Shown here one piece after another: positions 30,103 to 40,924 of a DNA stretch of 64,000 nt. Positions within the stretch are counted from its first letter, which is position 1. Each line of letters begins with the position of its first letter. The stretch is from Phymatolithon calcareum. Lineage: Eukaryota > Rhodophyta > Florideophyceae > Hapalidiales. A program made the position numbers and the translations under genes. Location of the stretch: NCBI GenBank assembly GCA_977006965.1, contig OZ345366.1, forward strand, positions 2,108,001 through 2,172,000. The letters run 5' to 3'. The notes beneath the pieces are model-generated. The model searched no databases and was not told the DNA's origin. It saw only the letters and a program-made list of their open reading frames with translations.

Positions 30103-31182
30103 CTACTTCCCGCTTGAGGAGTCATCCCATGGCAATGCACCTTCGTAGACGTTACGACCGCAGTGCCTGAAAAGTCCCTCGAGCTCTGGGCATCCTTGCG
30201 GATAAGGGAAGAAACGAAGGTAAGGATTTCGATCGACCTTCTTCGTGCGCAAAACTTTATCGTTACATCCCTGCGGGTCGCCTGTGAATGGACCCATCGA
30301 AAACTGTCGCTCGCGGGCAGTGAGCATCTTGCTACGTTGCGCTCCGGGCGGGTCGATGCCGATAAACTCGAACTGTTCACGCGGATATCGGAGGGACTTG
30401 CGATGCACTTCGACAAACCGTAATTCTTTAAACCCGAAGCTCACCACTTGGATTTTCCTCGGATAATTACCCGATATCTGCTTGAAACGACATACGGAAA
30501 AGAGTAGATTTTCCAGAGAATCGCGCGCATACTCCTCGGCCATTGCGCGCTCCCGCACTTCGGGTCGTCCGAACCAGGCGTGCGCGTCGGCAGCGAGCCA
30601 GTACGTCGAACCTTCGCTGCGAGGACCTGACCCGGAACGCGTTTGTCCGCCGGAAAATAATAACAACGCTGAGGTGTCATTGGCGGCGAGTAATGCGCCT
30701 TGCTCGATGTGGCGGAGAAAAGTGGGTACCTGACCGTGCTGGAATTGTTCGAGAATCCAGTGATTTTCGTCACGTAGTGCAGTTGGCGTCCACTCTGAGC
30801 CTGTGTATATTGCGTGGCCTGCCACCATAACGAGTGTAGATAGTGATTGCAGCTGGTGAGGACGTTGTGTGGTGGCAACATTTGCGAAAAAATCTAACAG
30901 TGGGCCCTTGGAGTGCATGAAGGTTCGGAATGTAGTGGCATTCATGTCGCATAGCGTGAGGCGACCCAAACCTAGAAGTGCATCACGATTCAGAATAATG
31001 GCTATAATAAAGAGAAGAACGAGGGGGCCAATGGTGCGGCGGCGGTTAAAGCGAGACATGCGAGTCTTGTCGGCGCGGTACTCCGCGGCTGTCGTGGGGA
31101 GATCGGATGATGAATTCAGTGCTCGGCGGATCATCGGGGCCATCCTGTCCAGTACAGCCTGGGCATGGCCATTAGCAAGCAT
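30103..31182 (-). CDS. DUF218-family single-pass membrane protein
   Basis: The 359-residue protein has one predicted membrane segment (IGPLVLLFIIAIIL, residues about 50-65) after a short N-terminal region, so the bulk probably faces one side of an endomembrane. The soluble part is very well conserved relative to an uncharacterised eukaryotic DUF218-like family: LVMVAGHAIYTG, a FLRHIEQGALLAANDTSALL stretch, LFSGGQTRSGSGPRSEG, EEYARDSLENLLFSVCRF and VVSFGFKELRFVEVHR. Bacterial DUF218 proteins (SanA/YdcF type) are linked to envelope functions, but the eukaryotic role is unknown to me. The start ATG at 31182 has two in-frame alternatives (codons 14 and 17). No intron is seen. Confidence 0.85.
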   Translation of the reverse strand: MLANGHAQAVLDRMAPMIRRALNSSSDLPTTAAEYRADKTRMSRFNRRRTIGPLVLLFIIAIILNRDALLGLGRLTLCDMNATTFRTFMHSKGPLLDFFANVATTQRPHQLQSLSTLVMVAGHAIYTGSEWTPTALRDENHWILEQFQHGQVPTFLRHIEQGALLAANDTSALLLFSGGQTRSGSGPRSEGSTYWLAADAHAWFGRPEVRERAMAEEYARDSLENLLFSVCRFKQISGNYPRKIQVVSFGFKELRFVEVHRKSLRYPREQFEFIGIDPPGAQRSKMLTARERQFSMGPFTGDPQGCNDKVLRTKKVDRNPYLRFFPYPQGCPELEGLFRHCGRNVYEGALPWDDSSSGK

Positions 31183-32751
31183 ACACTGGTGGGGAGCGGA
31201 TGGAGCTTCAGGGACGTCCTAGAGGTTACGCCCTGTCTGAAAGCTAAGTGATTAGCCTTTGCCATTGCTGATACCAACAGACTGTGCTGACATAGCGCAG
31301 TGTCTCATGTATGCAAAAAGACATAATGATTGGTCTGGGGCTATCCGTAACGTGCGACAGAATGATAAGAAATGGACATCAATTTCGCACGTTAAAAACT
31401 TCGAAATGCATTCATAAGTTACGTTGCTAGGAATGAACATCAACATAATTTTCAAAGTTGATATCACTTTTGATATTGCCCCGGAAAGTCTGATACTATA
31501 TCAAGGGTATGATAGAATATCAGTGCGCAATGATTAATATTGCAATTTTCTTTGATATATCAACTGAATATCAGCTCTGGATGACGACTGCAAGCTTGAA
31601 AGATGAGGTTTTCAAAACCCTTGTTTCAAAGTGTAAAGTGTTTTTATTTTCTCGAGTCGTACTCCTCATTTTTCACAGTTATTAGAAAAAGTCTTGCACA
31701 GATCTTTTCTGTATTTTATGACGTAGACAACAGGACATGTGTGAAGGGACAATTGGGGCCATATGAAGGATATCATCACAGGAGCTGGAAACGGAGTACG
31801 GGGCGAATGAACGAGTGAAGGATATCATCACACTGTATTCTTGTCTACGTATTTGGGCATTACAGTAGTTCATATCGGATTGAAAAACTTGATATTCTGT
31901 CATACCGCCAAAATGAGGTTAATAATCAGATATTCGTTGATATCGACAGTATCGATGCTAATTCCTAAGAACTGTACAAAATTGAAAATGTCAAAAATCA
32001 AAATAATTTCATGCTTTCTAATTGATTAATCAATTAACGAACAGCGAAATTATCAGGTGATTAATTGATTTCAAGTTTTGCGCTGATGTGCCTCCCTACA
32101 AAGTTGGCTGATGACAATTATTAAAATTCGCGGTGGCCGCTAGGCACTGTTCCTATGTCATAAATTCATCATCTAATGGAATTAATGATGGTGTCGTCAA
32201 ACGAAGTGCTTACAGTAATCATGCGGTGAGAATATCAACGTAATGTCGCAAAGCCTTGGCTAACACAAAGAAAAGCTCTTTCGTTGCTCGCAGGTATGAC
32301 AATTACCATTGACATCTGTTTTCCGCAGATGAGTTCATACAGTTGTAGCGATCAGGAGCACTGGTATCATATGAAGCTGATTTGCGATGAAAAATATAAA
32401 CATAACCGCTGTTCGTTCTCATATCTGGAAGGAAAACAAAAAAACATGCGTAGAAAGTTCCATGGAAATCCACAGAAGTTTGCCATAATATTTCGGACGT
32501 AATCTGCATACATGGCAAGAGAGGTGAAGGACTCAGCATCCGCGAACGTAGAGGTCAGAGACTGTACAAAAAACGACCCTGTCCCATGAAACGATCCCGG
32601 ACAGACATATGAGCACACGCGTGTTTTTAAAACAGTAAAGATCTATCGTGCTCAGGTATCGGTTTAACGTGCTGAGAAACAAAAAGAAGAAGTCAAACAG
32701 CTCAACACTAGGAAGCTATCTCCGGATAATAACGCCGCTGGGGTCACCACT
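31183..32751. other. A/T-rich intergenic region
   Basis: No gene is recognisable. GATATC-like and TTGATAT motifs recur, a GAAGGATATCATCACA direct repeat occurs at 31765 and 31816, and an 18-bp perfect palindrome TAATTGATTAATCAATTA lies at 32019-32036. Base composition is clearly more A/T-rich than the flanking genes. Confidence 0.6.
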
Positions 32752-35700
32752 TTACAGAATCCCGGCTTCATCTTCGAACCCATTTCCTCCGTCCAACCGA
32801 AGGCTCGAACTCATATCGTTCATATCCAGAATCATTTGATCTTCCACCTCTGGCGGAAGATATTGTCCAATATTGTGTGAGTACCCGACCCCTCCGGTTC
32901 CCGGAATGAGCAGCGAGGGGCCTTGCAACGCTTTTTCAATTTCCAAGCCCACATCACTCCCTCCAATCAAGTCGGGAAACTCTTGGAAATTGTTCTGCTC
33001 TTTTCCGCGACTTTGATCAATCTCACCAGCCCTTTCGAAAGCCCCAGGAAATCCAGACTGTGCTCCATCCAGTTTTTGTCCACTTCCCACTCTTGACGAC
33101 GTTTGACCTAGCGATTCCCCGCCGTTCGCTTCTATCTCCAGCTGGGAATGCTGCCCTTGCGCGCGCTTCTGTGCAGCCTTTGACAGGGAGCGCTTCGGCT
33201 TCGCATGTGCTTGTTGCATGGGGAGTGAGCTTACGACTTGAGCGTTCTGACGCGACATCTCCTGCCTCGACTGGGCCTTCTGTTGTGGCTGTTGCTGCTT
33301 GCTTTGCTGCTGCGCGTGCTTCCTCCCCTGGAGAACATTATGTGATGCCTGCAGCTTTTGAGCTTGTGCAACAACTTGCGGGGATTGGATCGATTGCTGC
33401 GACTGTTTCTGCTTCTGCAACTGCTTTGGCTGCTGTTGCTTTTGCTGCTTCTGAGCCTGCTGCTTCTGAACCTGCTGAAACTGACGTTCTTGCTGCTGCC
33501 TTGCCAGAGCAGCTTTGCTTTGTGCTCTCTTCTTCGTTCCATTGCGTCCTGTTGAGCTCGATCCCGTTGTCGTCGGACCACTCTGTCGTTGACCATCCGC
33601 AGTCTTAGCCGAGGGGCTTCCTCGAACCTGAGCCGGTGTTGGTGGGACACCGTCGCTTCGGACAGAACTTGCCAAGGCCGCTTGATCATTTGACCCAGCA
33701 GAAGCCCGCCTTGCAGCAGATGTTGGCGACGCAGTCCCGGCAGTATTACGGTCACCACCACCACGAGGTCTTCTTCCACCACCTCTTGTAGATCTTTGCC
33801 GACGAGAGGATGCAGCCGACTTCCCAGGCCTGCGCTCGGTACTTGCCCCAGAACGCTGCGATGGAGTCCCACCTCCTTGGCCGTTAGACCCCTGACGGTC
33901 ACTCTTGGTAGAAATATTTTCGTCTGTAGCATCCGGTCCTGCTGCAGGGGATGGCATAGCACCTGGTGGCGTTCCACCCGCATTTTTTCTCGCCGCTTGC
34001 CGCGCAGCAGCCGATTGCTGATACAGTGCCATTGTGGAACTTGAGTTCTTCAATCCGTTCTCTCGAGGACCACTACCTGCTGCTGTTCTTGGAAAGAGAC
34101 CAGCGTTCTGCATCAGCTCCGCTCCATTGATTCCTGCCGCTGTACTTCTTTGGGAAGAATTGTCTCTCGCATTCCTCTCCAGCGCTCGTGAAAAAGCAGC
34201 AGCTTGCGGTCCAACACTTCGATTATCTTGCGCCACGTTTGCAGATGCGGTCATTGGTCCAGAGACATTGTTCCCAGAGTTAACTCGTGCATCCGTCAGA
34301 GAGTGCCTATTGCTTCCAGGTCCACTTTTCGAACGAGAATATGATGCACGTTGCCGATTAGGAGGACTCTGTCGAGAAGGGGTCGAGTTGTGGTTCCCAT
34401 TCTGCATTGGCATCATAAAAGGAAACGCATCAGAAGACTGGCCTGGAGCACCGGTGCCATTACCTTGAAGCTCGGTCTGGGCTTCTGCTCCGAGCATAGC
34501 TAATGTGTCGATTACATTTCCCTCACTAGTATTACCAGCCCCTCCTCTTCCCGTAGTGACCTGGTTAGCTTCTTGGCCGTTCCGTCCCATCATCTGGTGC
34601 TGCTGAGACTGCTTTTTGGATAATTGCCTTTGAGAAGTGATGAGCGCGTTTTGACTTTGCAGATTAGTGAGATCTGAATGTGCAGGTCCTCCGTCTTGAC
34701 GTCCTAAAGATTTATGCTGTTGAGCCTGCTGCTGCTGTGCCTGCTGCTGCGCAACTTGATGGACCGCGTGCGCTTGTGCTTCCAACTCCGCTGGTTGTCT
34801 CGGCATCATTGCAAACTGGCGCCTGAGAACTTCTTGTCTTCGTTGCCTGTCTTGCTGACTCGGCTGCCCATATCCCTCCGAATGGCCACTTCCCGGTTGC
34901 ATGCGTTGCGGCATCTGATGCGCACTTTGCGGGTGAAGACTGGAACCTCGAGCTACTTGCTGAGATTGATGTTGCTGCTGCGAATGTTGCTGCTGCTGCA
35001 ATTGGTGTTGATTCTGCATGGAGGCCGGGCCCAAACTTGCACCAATCAAATCTGATGGATAAGATGAAGATGAAGGTCGTTGTCGCTTTTTCGGTCCATT
35101 TGCTCCGCCTTTCGCATGAGAGCCAGGCGCCATTCCCCCAGAAGATGGTACCCCTCCGTGGGGTAGGGGAGAATCCACACTCGCGCGCTTCTTAGAATTG
35201 GGCATTGTCGTTGACGTCCTTGGCAAAGAACCAGTATCTTCTTCCCGAGAACTTCCCAATCGCATATGAGTCGAGTTATCAGCAGATGGTCGCCCACTTC
35301 CTGATCCAAACCCATCTGGAATGGATAATCCCTTCTCAACGCTTCTGTTCTTAATATCGCCGAGTGAGGCCATAAGTGCAGCATTTTGGGCTGCGAAATT
35401 TGTCGTTAAGTGCTGTTGTGCGCCTGCTCGCATATGCCTCTCCATAGCAGTGCCACCGACTGCCCCTTGCAGGTCGACTCTTGACAATTCGACCCCAGAA
35501 ACATTATGACGCTGCGTTCCAGGGTTTATGATGTGCCCAAGAGCATCATTTACATTCATGACACTACTAGGATGCACGGATGACCCCGGATCACCATCAA
35601 GCGCAAAACTTTGGACGGCGGAGTTTGGCATAGAGCCGTATGGAGTAGATGGACCGCTGTTTCGTGAACTTGCGGCGGCGGCCACGGCTCGGCTGCGAAC

Positions 35701-36307
35701 AGCCATGGCAGCAGGTGACTGGGCCATGGAAGTACCAGGAGGATGAGGAGGTCTTGATTGAGAAAATCCATTGGCCGCAAACGCAACCTGCTGACGCTGT
35801 AGAGACATAAGATTGGTGCGATCAGCGCTAGCACGACGGTTGCCAGTGAGGGACGGCGCTACGAGATCCGCTCCGTAACTTGAGTTGGTGCGCGTCTGAA
35901 AAACTTCCCAGAACATCCCGAACCTGAGACATTTGCAGAGGTAAGGAATGGCAAGAAATAAACGGGCATGTTAGAAAATGTCTGGATTGAGTCTGCGACA
36001 AGAAGTTTGGTGATCGCAAAACATGCTGAGGACGACATGAACGGCAGTTTTGCGGCGATTAAAAGACACTTGATGACAATCAACAATGACGGAAGCGCAA
36101 TGAACGCAATGATTAGAAGATTGAACAAACATACCATTCCGAGAGAAAACCATTAGGAGTCTCCACGAGCATAGGAGGCAAATTAATGCTGTGCTCCCCC
36201 TTGCTTTGAGCATCAGCTCGAAGAGCCGCGGCTGTGCCATGAAGGCCCTTTTTCATGCAATAGTCCAGGATAAACGCGCGAAGAAAGGCATCTTGAGATG
36301 TCGACAT
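32752..36307 (-). CDS. LisH/LUFS-domain, Gln-rich transcriptional regulator (2 exons)
   Basis: Exon 1 (36307-36135) encodes a LisH domain (FLRAFILDYCMKKGLHGTAA) and the start of a LUFS motif (TPNGFLSEW). A 211-nt intron (36134-35924) has donor GTATGT and acceptor CTCAG. Splicing joins the codons to restore FLSEWFGMFWEVFQTRT, the complete LUFS signature of LEUNIG, Flo8 and SSDP. The whole protein is about 1114 residues. Exon 2 is low-complexity, Gln/Ser-rich, with long poly-Gln runs (e.g. QQQQHSQQQHQSQQ) and many basic clusters. No WD40 repeats follow, so it is Flo8- or SSDP-like in layout and not LEUNIG-like. LUFS proteins are nuclear co-regulators that recruit activators or repressors. The assignment of the domain is firm; the activating or repressing role is not shown. 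Confidence 0.8.
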
Positions 36308-37264
36308 GGTGACGGCCTGGAGTTCTAGAAGAATGATAGATCAAAAGTCTGAATTCAGGCCGCAAAGTAGCTCGGTAAATTCTTCGTCTGAGTTATATTC
36401 TCTTCAGAAAGCAAGCGCGGACGGACGAACACGCGACAGGTCGGAAGGATCAGGAAGAAGGGGATGGTGCGAAAACGGATTGAAGGCCAAGATTGAATTG
36501 AGCGAATTAGAATGAGGGCCAAGTTTTCTCGAGCACCGAGCTGAGGTGCTAACAATGTAAATGACCTAGTGCTCCGCGTGTGGGAGGGGGGGATCCCGAC
36601 GCGCAAGCACGGACGATGCGCCCGGGTCCCCCTCTTGCGAGGAGCGAGTTGACAGGATGCGGGCGGCGCAAGCAGAGGGCGGCGGCATGCGTAAGGTTGC
36701 GCATAAACCGTGCTGGGGCGAGAGGGTGTGGATACTGAAACGTATGTGCTTGGTGGTGGTGGGTGAACGTGGTGCGGATGAGGGTCTGTGTCGTAGTTTG
36801 GGCCGAGCCGAGCGGCTTGGGGCTGGGGAAGGGAAATGGAAAGTACAGTATTTCCCAATTGGATATCATACGTACTGATTTTTCACTCGTACTTGGAGAC
36901 GTGCGATTGGATAACTGTTGCACTGCGTGCGTTCTTCGGTCTGGGACAAGTCTGGGCCTCAAGAAGGAATTGCAAAATCAGCAGAAAACTTTTCAAAGAT
37001 CCAGTTTTTTCCGGTCCAACTGCTGACAAAGAAATTGATGCACAAATCTCTATTTGCACGTGTCGTAAAGTTTTACATAATACTGTCCGATTTTAGAAAT
37101 TTTGTAAAATCTGAAATAAATTCGAACTTTTTGATTATACAGTACGCTCTAATATTCTTCTGCGCTCCGTGCATGCATAGATTGCGTCCCGCACCTGCTG
37201 GAATTTTCTGCCAGCCAACACTCCGCTCCCCTCCCCTCCCCTCCCCTTCAATCGCGCTGCATAC
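36308..37264. other. Intergenic region with C/T tract
   Basis: It should contain the promoter of the LUFS gene (G/C-rich around 36.55-36.85 kb). A pyrimidine tract of CTCCC repeats lies at 37226-37248, just past the 3' end of the neighbouring membrane-protein gene. No gene is recognised. Confidence 0.5.
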
Positions 37265-38009
37265 TTATTCCGCAGGTTCTATTCGACGCTGAATTTCAGC
37301 CAGTACCCTGATAAAAGCGTCGTATTCGTGCTCGTTTAACTCTCTGCCTGGCGACCGTGCCTTCCGATACCACGCGATATACTGCCTGCATAGATCCACA
37401 CCGAGATCGGGAAACGATCTCCGTAGTCTGGTGAAATACTCATCCACGTCACATGCCCCGGAAGACCGCGGTAATCCAGCCGCATCTCCGCGGGCAGACG
37501 ACTCCGGTTGTACAACCGTAAGTCCAGGGTCTTTACCTGTTGCATATTCTTCCACCAACCACAACGATCTCGCCACAGAGCTCTTGAAGTGCACTCCTGC
37601 ATGCTCGCTGTCTGGTCGTCCCCAGCCGCAATCCACGCGCCATGCCGGCACCTCCTTCAGCGTCCTTTCGCGTGCGGATTCCGTGGTGAGCAAATCACGT
37701 GCTTGTCGCGGGAGATCACGGAGACACAGGAAGTCCGACGTCACCCGCCCGGATTTCGTCTCTGTTAACGCCGACCATCGCCGATTTCTTACAACAAAGT
37801 TTGCCACTAGCACAAACAGCTGCGCTTCACAGATGTCGGTCAGCGTTCGTCTGCGTTCCTACTTCAAATTTCGTAAGGAGTGCCATCGTGGTTGGAAACG
37901 TTTCTGTACGTACAAGGGCAACAAATCCAGCAACGAGGATACCTAGTTGAGTGCCCGACAGTTTCGCCGCTTCAGCAGGGAGCGGAACCGTCGCACCTAT
38001 TTCTGACAT
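37265..38009 (-). CDS. Small single-pass membrane protein, two exons
   Basis: Exon 1 (38009-37914) starts MSEIGATVPLPAEAAKL and leads into a hydrophobic helix. A 94-nt intron (37913-37820) has donor GTACGT, a CTGAC branch-like site and acceptor GCGCAG. Splicing in phase 0 completes the helix as ILVAGFVALLFVLVANFVV, followed by a basic stop-transfer (RNRRW). Neither frame alone encodes a complete helix, which supports the intron. The spliced product is 216 residues. The soluble domain ends with a helical segment (ECR-poor, Arg-rich) containing LCRQYIAWYRKARSPG and EYDAFIRVLAEIQRRI. The layout and C-terminal helix recall the C1orf43/NICE-3 family, but similarity is weak and I do not assign a function. 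Confidence 0.65.
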
Positions 38010-39010
38010 ATTCGTGCCAACACGCGCGTGCAGTTGACATAGATAGAAGGGGGAGAATCTTCAGGGAGAGCCTTGGCATGCGTTGCAATGCTCATTAGCA
38101 TCACACGCAAGGGAATTGGTTGAAAAACCGTGGAACCAATGCTGCCGCAATAATCATGGCACCTGGGTACCGCACGAAATTTACCCTCCAACTGGCCCAA
38201 GAGGACAATACTGTACGCCTCATTCGTTGCGTTATTTATGATACTGTTCTTCAACCTTTGTTTACGTAATAGGTCGAGCAATTACTAATTAACGGGGGTA
38301 AGTATTAATTACGCTTGAGGCGAGTGGACAACTCAGCGCTTCATCTTTTCTTGGCGACTCGTGAGGCATCAATCTCCTTCCCAATGTCGTATTGTAGAAT
38401 ATGAGTATTGTACTCTGATGTTGCCCTTAAGATTGGCCAGCAACCACTTCATGGAAAAGCTTTCCTCACATGGAGCCTTCAGTCGTCAGCGAGATTATCG
38501 ATGGAATCTGAGAAGCCCGGCTTTTTGCCATCTCAACATCACTTCGGCAAAGAATTTTTTAACTTTTCAGACGCTTGTAGTGCATCTGGAGAGATCTCAG
38601 CAGCACAAAAGGATGGCACCGCAAGGATACCATTTACTGTGGGGAACTGTCAACTATAATGCTGACACCCACGTGGACGCTGTCTGTGGGCGGTCTGAGA
38701 ATCCTTCCAGGTGTGCCATTCGAAATCGTGGATGGTCATCCGCTCCCCCTACACGAGCCACGTCCTCTTCAGTCCAATGTCGTGAATTACCGTCCATCGA
38801 TCTGAGCTTCGAAAGCTAACATTGGGTGATTGGTAGGTCAGGCGAGAAATACTCGAAATCTCCCCATAGCTTTACATAACTCAAGAAACTTCTCGAATCC
38901 TTATTTTTCCATGCGATTGTGACGTCTCGGCACGGGAGTCCTCACTTAACGTCGTACTGAGCTGCAAAGATCAATGCTGAAATTGGCCCTGACACATTCT
39001 ACAAATTGAA

Positions 39011-39039
39011 GAGCAACACAGGCACGGAACGTGTTGCTC
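39011..39039. repeat. 9-bp-arm hairpin
   Basis: GAGCAACAC and GTGTTGCTC flank an 11-nt loop. It may be a simple transcript hairpin. Confidence 0.6.
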
Positions 39040-39404
39040 CCTGAAATAAATCTGTTGACGTGCCAGAAGTAAACATAAAAGAGATACTGGTCACTTTATT
39101 TACGCGACTTGGGAGGGGCCCTCAAAGGGAAGAATTACGGACTCACTCACTATATCTAGTCTGCGGCGATTAATGGAGATTGACGAAAGTTGCAGGGCTC
39201 TCGTCGTAACACTGGTTAGGAGAGAACGCCTTTCAGCTTGTGGGGAATTTTCACGGCGTTGGGCAATGAGGAATATGAGAGCATGAAGGCCGCTCAAAGT
39301 TACAACGAGTAAGGTGGAGTGGAGAAAACATAGGCCCTCGATGCGCGGCAAACTGCTCATGGAGATATGCAGAATACAATCGAACACTGCCGTTTGCACT
39401 GTCT

Positions 39405-39469
39405 GAAAAATTAAGTTGACATTCGCTGTATCTGACAGTCAGATACAGCGAATGTTTTCTTAATTTTTC
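39405..39469. repeat. 32-bp-arm inverted repeat, 1-nt spacer
   Basis: The left arm 39405-39436 contains GAAAAATTAAG, three mismatched bases and ACATTCGCTGTATCTGAC. The right arm 39438-39469 is its complement around a single A. Arm length and spacer match those at 15292 and 18442. Confidence 0.9.
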
Positions 39470-40924
39470 TTTGTTCGTGGTTGACAGAGATTTAAAAAAA
39501 CAAAGTTCAGGAATAGCGCAAAAGTGGGCTTTCTAATTCGTCTCATGCAGAGGCTCAGAAGGTAGAAATGAATTGACACGCGCAGATATATTTTGAATGC
39601 CGCCCAGGCGTGATACTGCATGGGCGATTAAAGCAGAACAGAAGATACATGGACAAGCTGTAAGAGCCCATGTTCGCCATAACACACTGATGGTACACTA
39701 CCCGACCGCCAAATGCAATAACAAAAAGAGAGTTATGCATGTTTGACTGAGTTGATAGAGGGATCGGTTCGATGCGCAAAGGCACAACAGCGCTGTGTTT
39801 TCGACAGAGAGCGCATTGATGATGCATTCGAGAGCCTTAGGGCTTGGACACAACGGTTACAAATTAAGAACCAGGAGAAGGGAACACAGGGCATGTGCAT
39901 CAAGCACACCAGAGTCTACAAAATGGTCATTGTAATGCGCAAGTGCAGAATCCTGTCCCCCAGATTGTATCGCCACCGCCAATCGCGTTACATCAGACCC
40001 CTTCCAGCGCATGGCAATGTCTTCCAGCAGGGCTGGATCAACGGTTACAGCTTGCCTTGGTGTGCCACAGCAGTATAATTGGTCGTCACTTGCGATCGTA
40101 GAACACGCAAAATGTAGCTCTCCATGGCGTTCAGGGGCTCTATTTCAATCCGTACCAGCTTGAAATATGTGCGACTTGGTCTTCGTTATCGGGCATCCTG
40201 TGGCCCATCAATCGCCTTGAGCAGGCTACAACCACGTTGCGATCAATTTCGCAACTAGAGTCGTTGCATCACCAACGATCTCGCTTGTCGCAAAAGCTTT
40301 CATATCGAAGTCCCCATGAGCGGTGATGAACAACAAGCGATCTCGGAAGAGCGGAGATGCGAAGAGGAAGGCAATAGGCCCTGTGGACGTGATCGCGTAG
40401 GAGATAATATTATCTATGAACGTGGGATTGCCGGTGGATGTCGTTCACGGATAAGGCGTAGTTGGCGCCCAATAAGGTTCATAGAGTGCACCTATGTTTT
40501 TTAACGACTTTTCTGAATCGAGAAGACACGCGTGTTTGACCTTGAAGTGATTTTGTCATGTATTTCTACCCGCTGAACGACAAATTCCGCTCCCTTCAGT
40601 CGACCATCTTCGAACCTTTCTTCTCGTTTTCCTTATCCCTGCCCGTCATCTTGAGGAATGCAGCATACCGCACAGCGCGGAATTCATATACTACCAACAG
40701 GCAACGGCGACAGTCTCTCCTCCCTTGTCCGAGGCCGGCCTCTCAACCCCTTCTCCCTCTTACATCACGACAGTGTCCATCCGTGAACATGACCAAAATA
40801 AACCCCACAGCGTTCGCCATGGCATGTCATTACAATCGACGATACAGTCTTGATCAGCAAGCAAAGAATTGTATTTGAAGAACGGCACAAACTATACATT
40901 TAGCTCTATTAACTCACATTGTTC

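Larger units (their letters stand above)
38010..40924. other. Long region without a recognisable gene
   Basis: Several overlapping short frames occur, none with a known motif. A stretch at 38650-38815 (LRILPGVPFEIVDGHP in one frame) looks coding-like but is surrounded by stops. Two inverted repeats lie at 39011-39039 and 39405-39469. Confidence 0.4.

Noticed and set aside
33231-33983. 250-codon frame within the LUFS gene
   Set aside because: Alternate-frame shadow of Gln-rich repeats.
37431-37946. 171-codon plus-strand frame over the small membrane-protein gene
   Set aside because: It is opposite the two-exon gene whose splice restores a transmembrane helix; the plus frame has no recognisable domain.
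38361-38819. 152-codon frame near 38.5 kb
   Set aside because: Overlaps other equally long frames and no motif is recognised. Coding status is undecidable from sequence alone.
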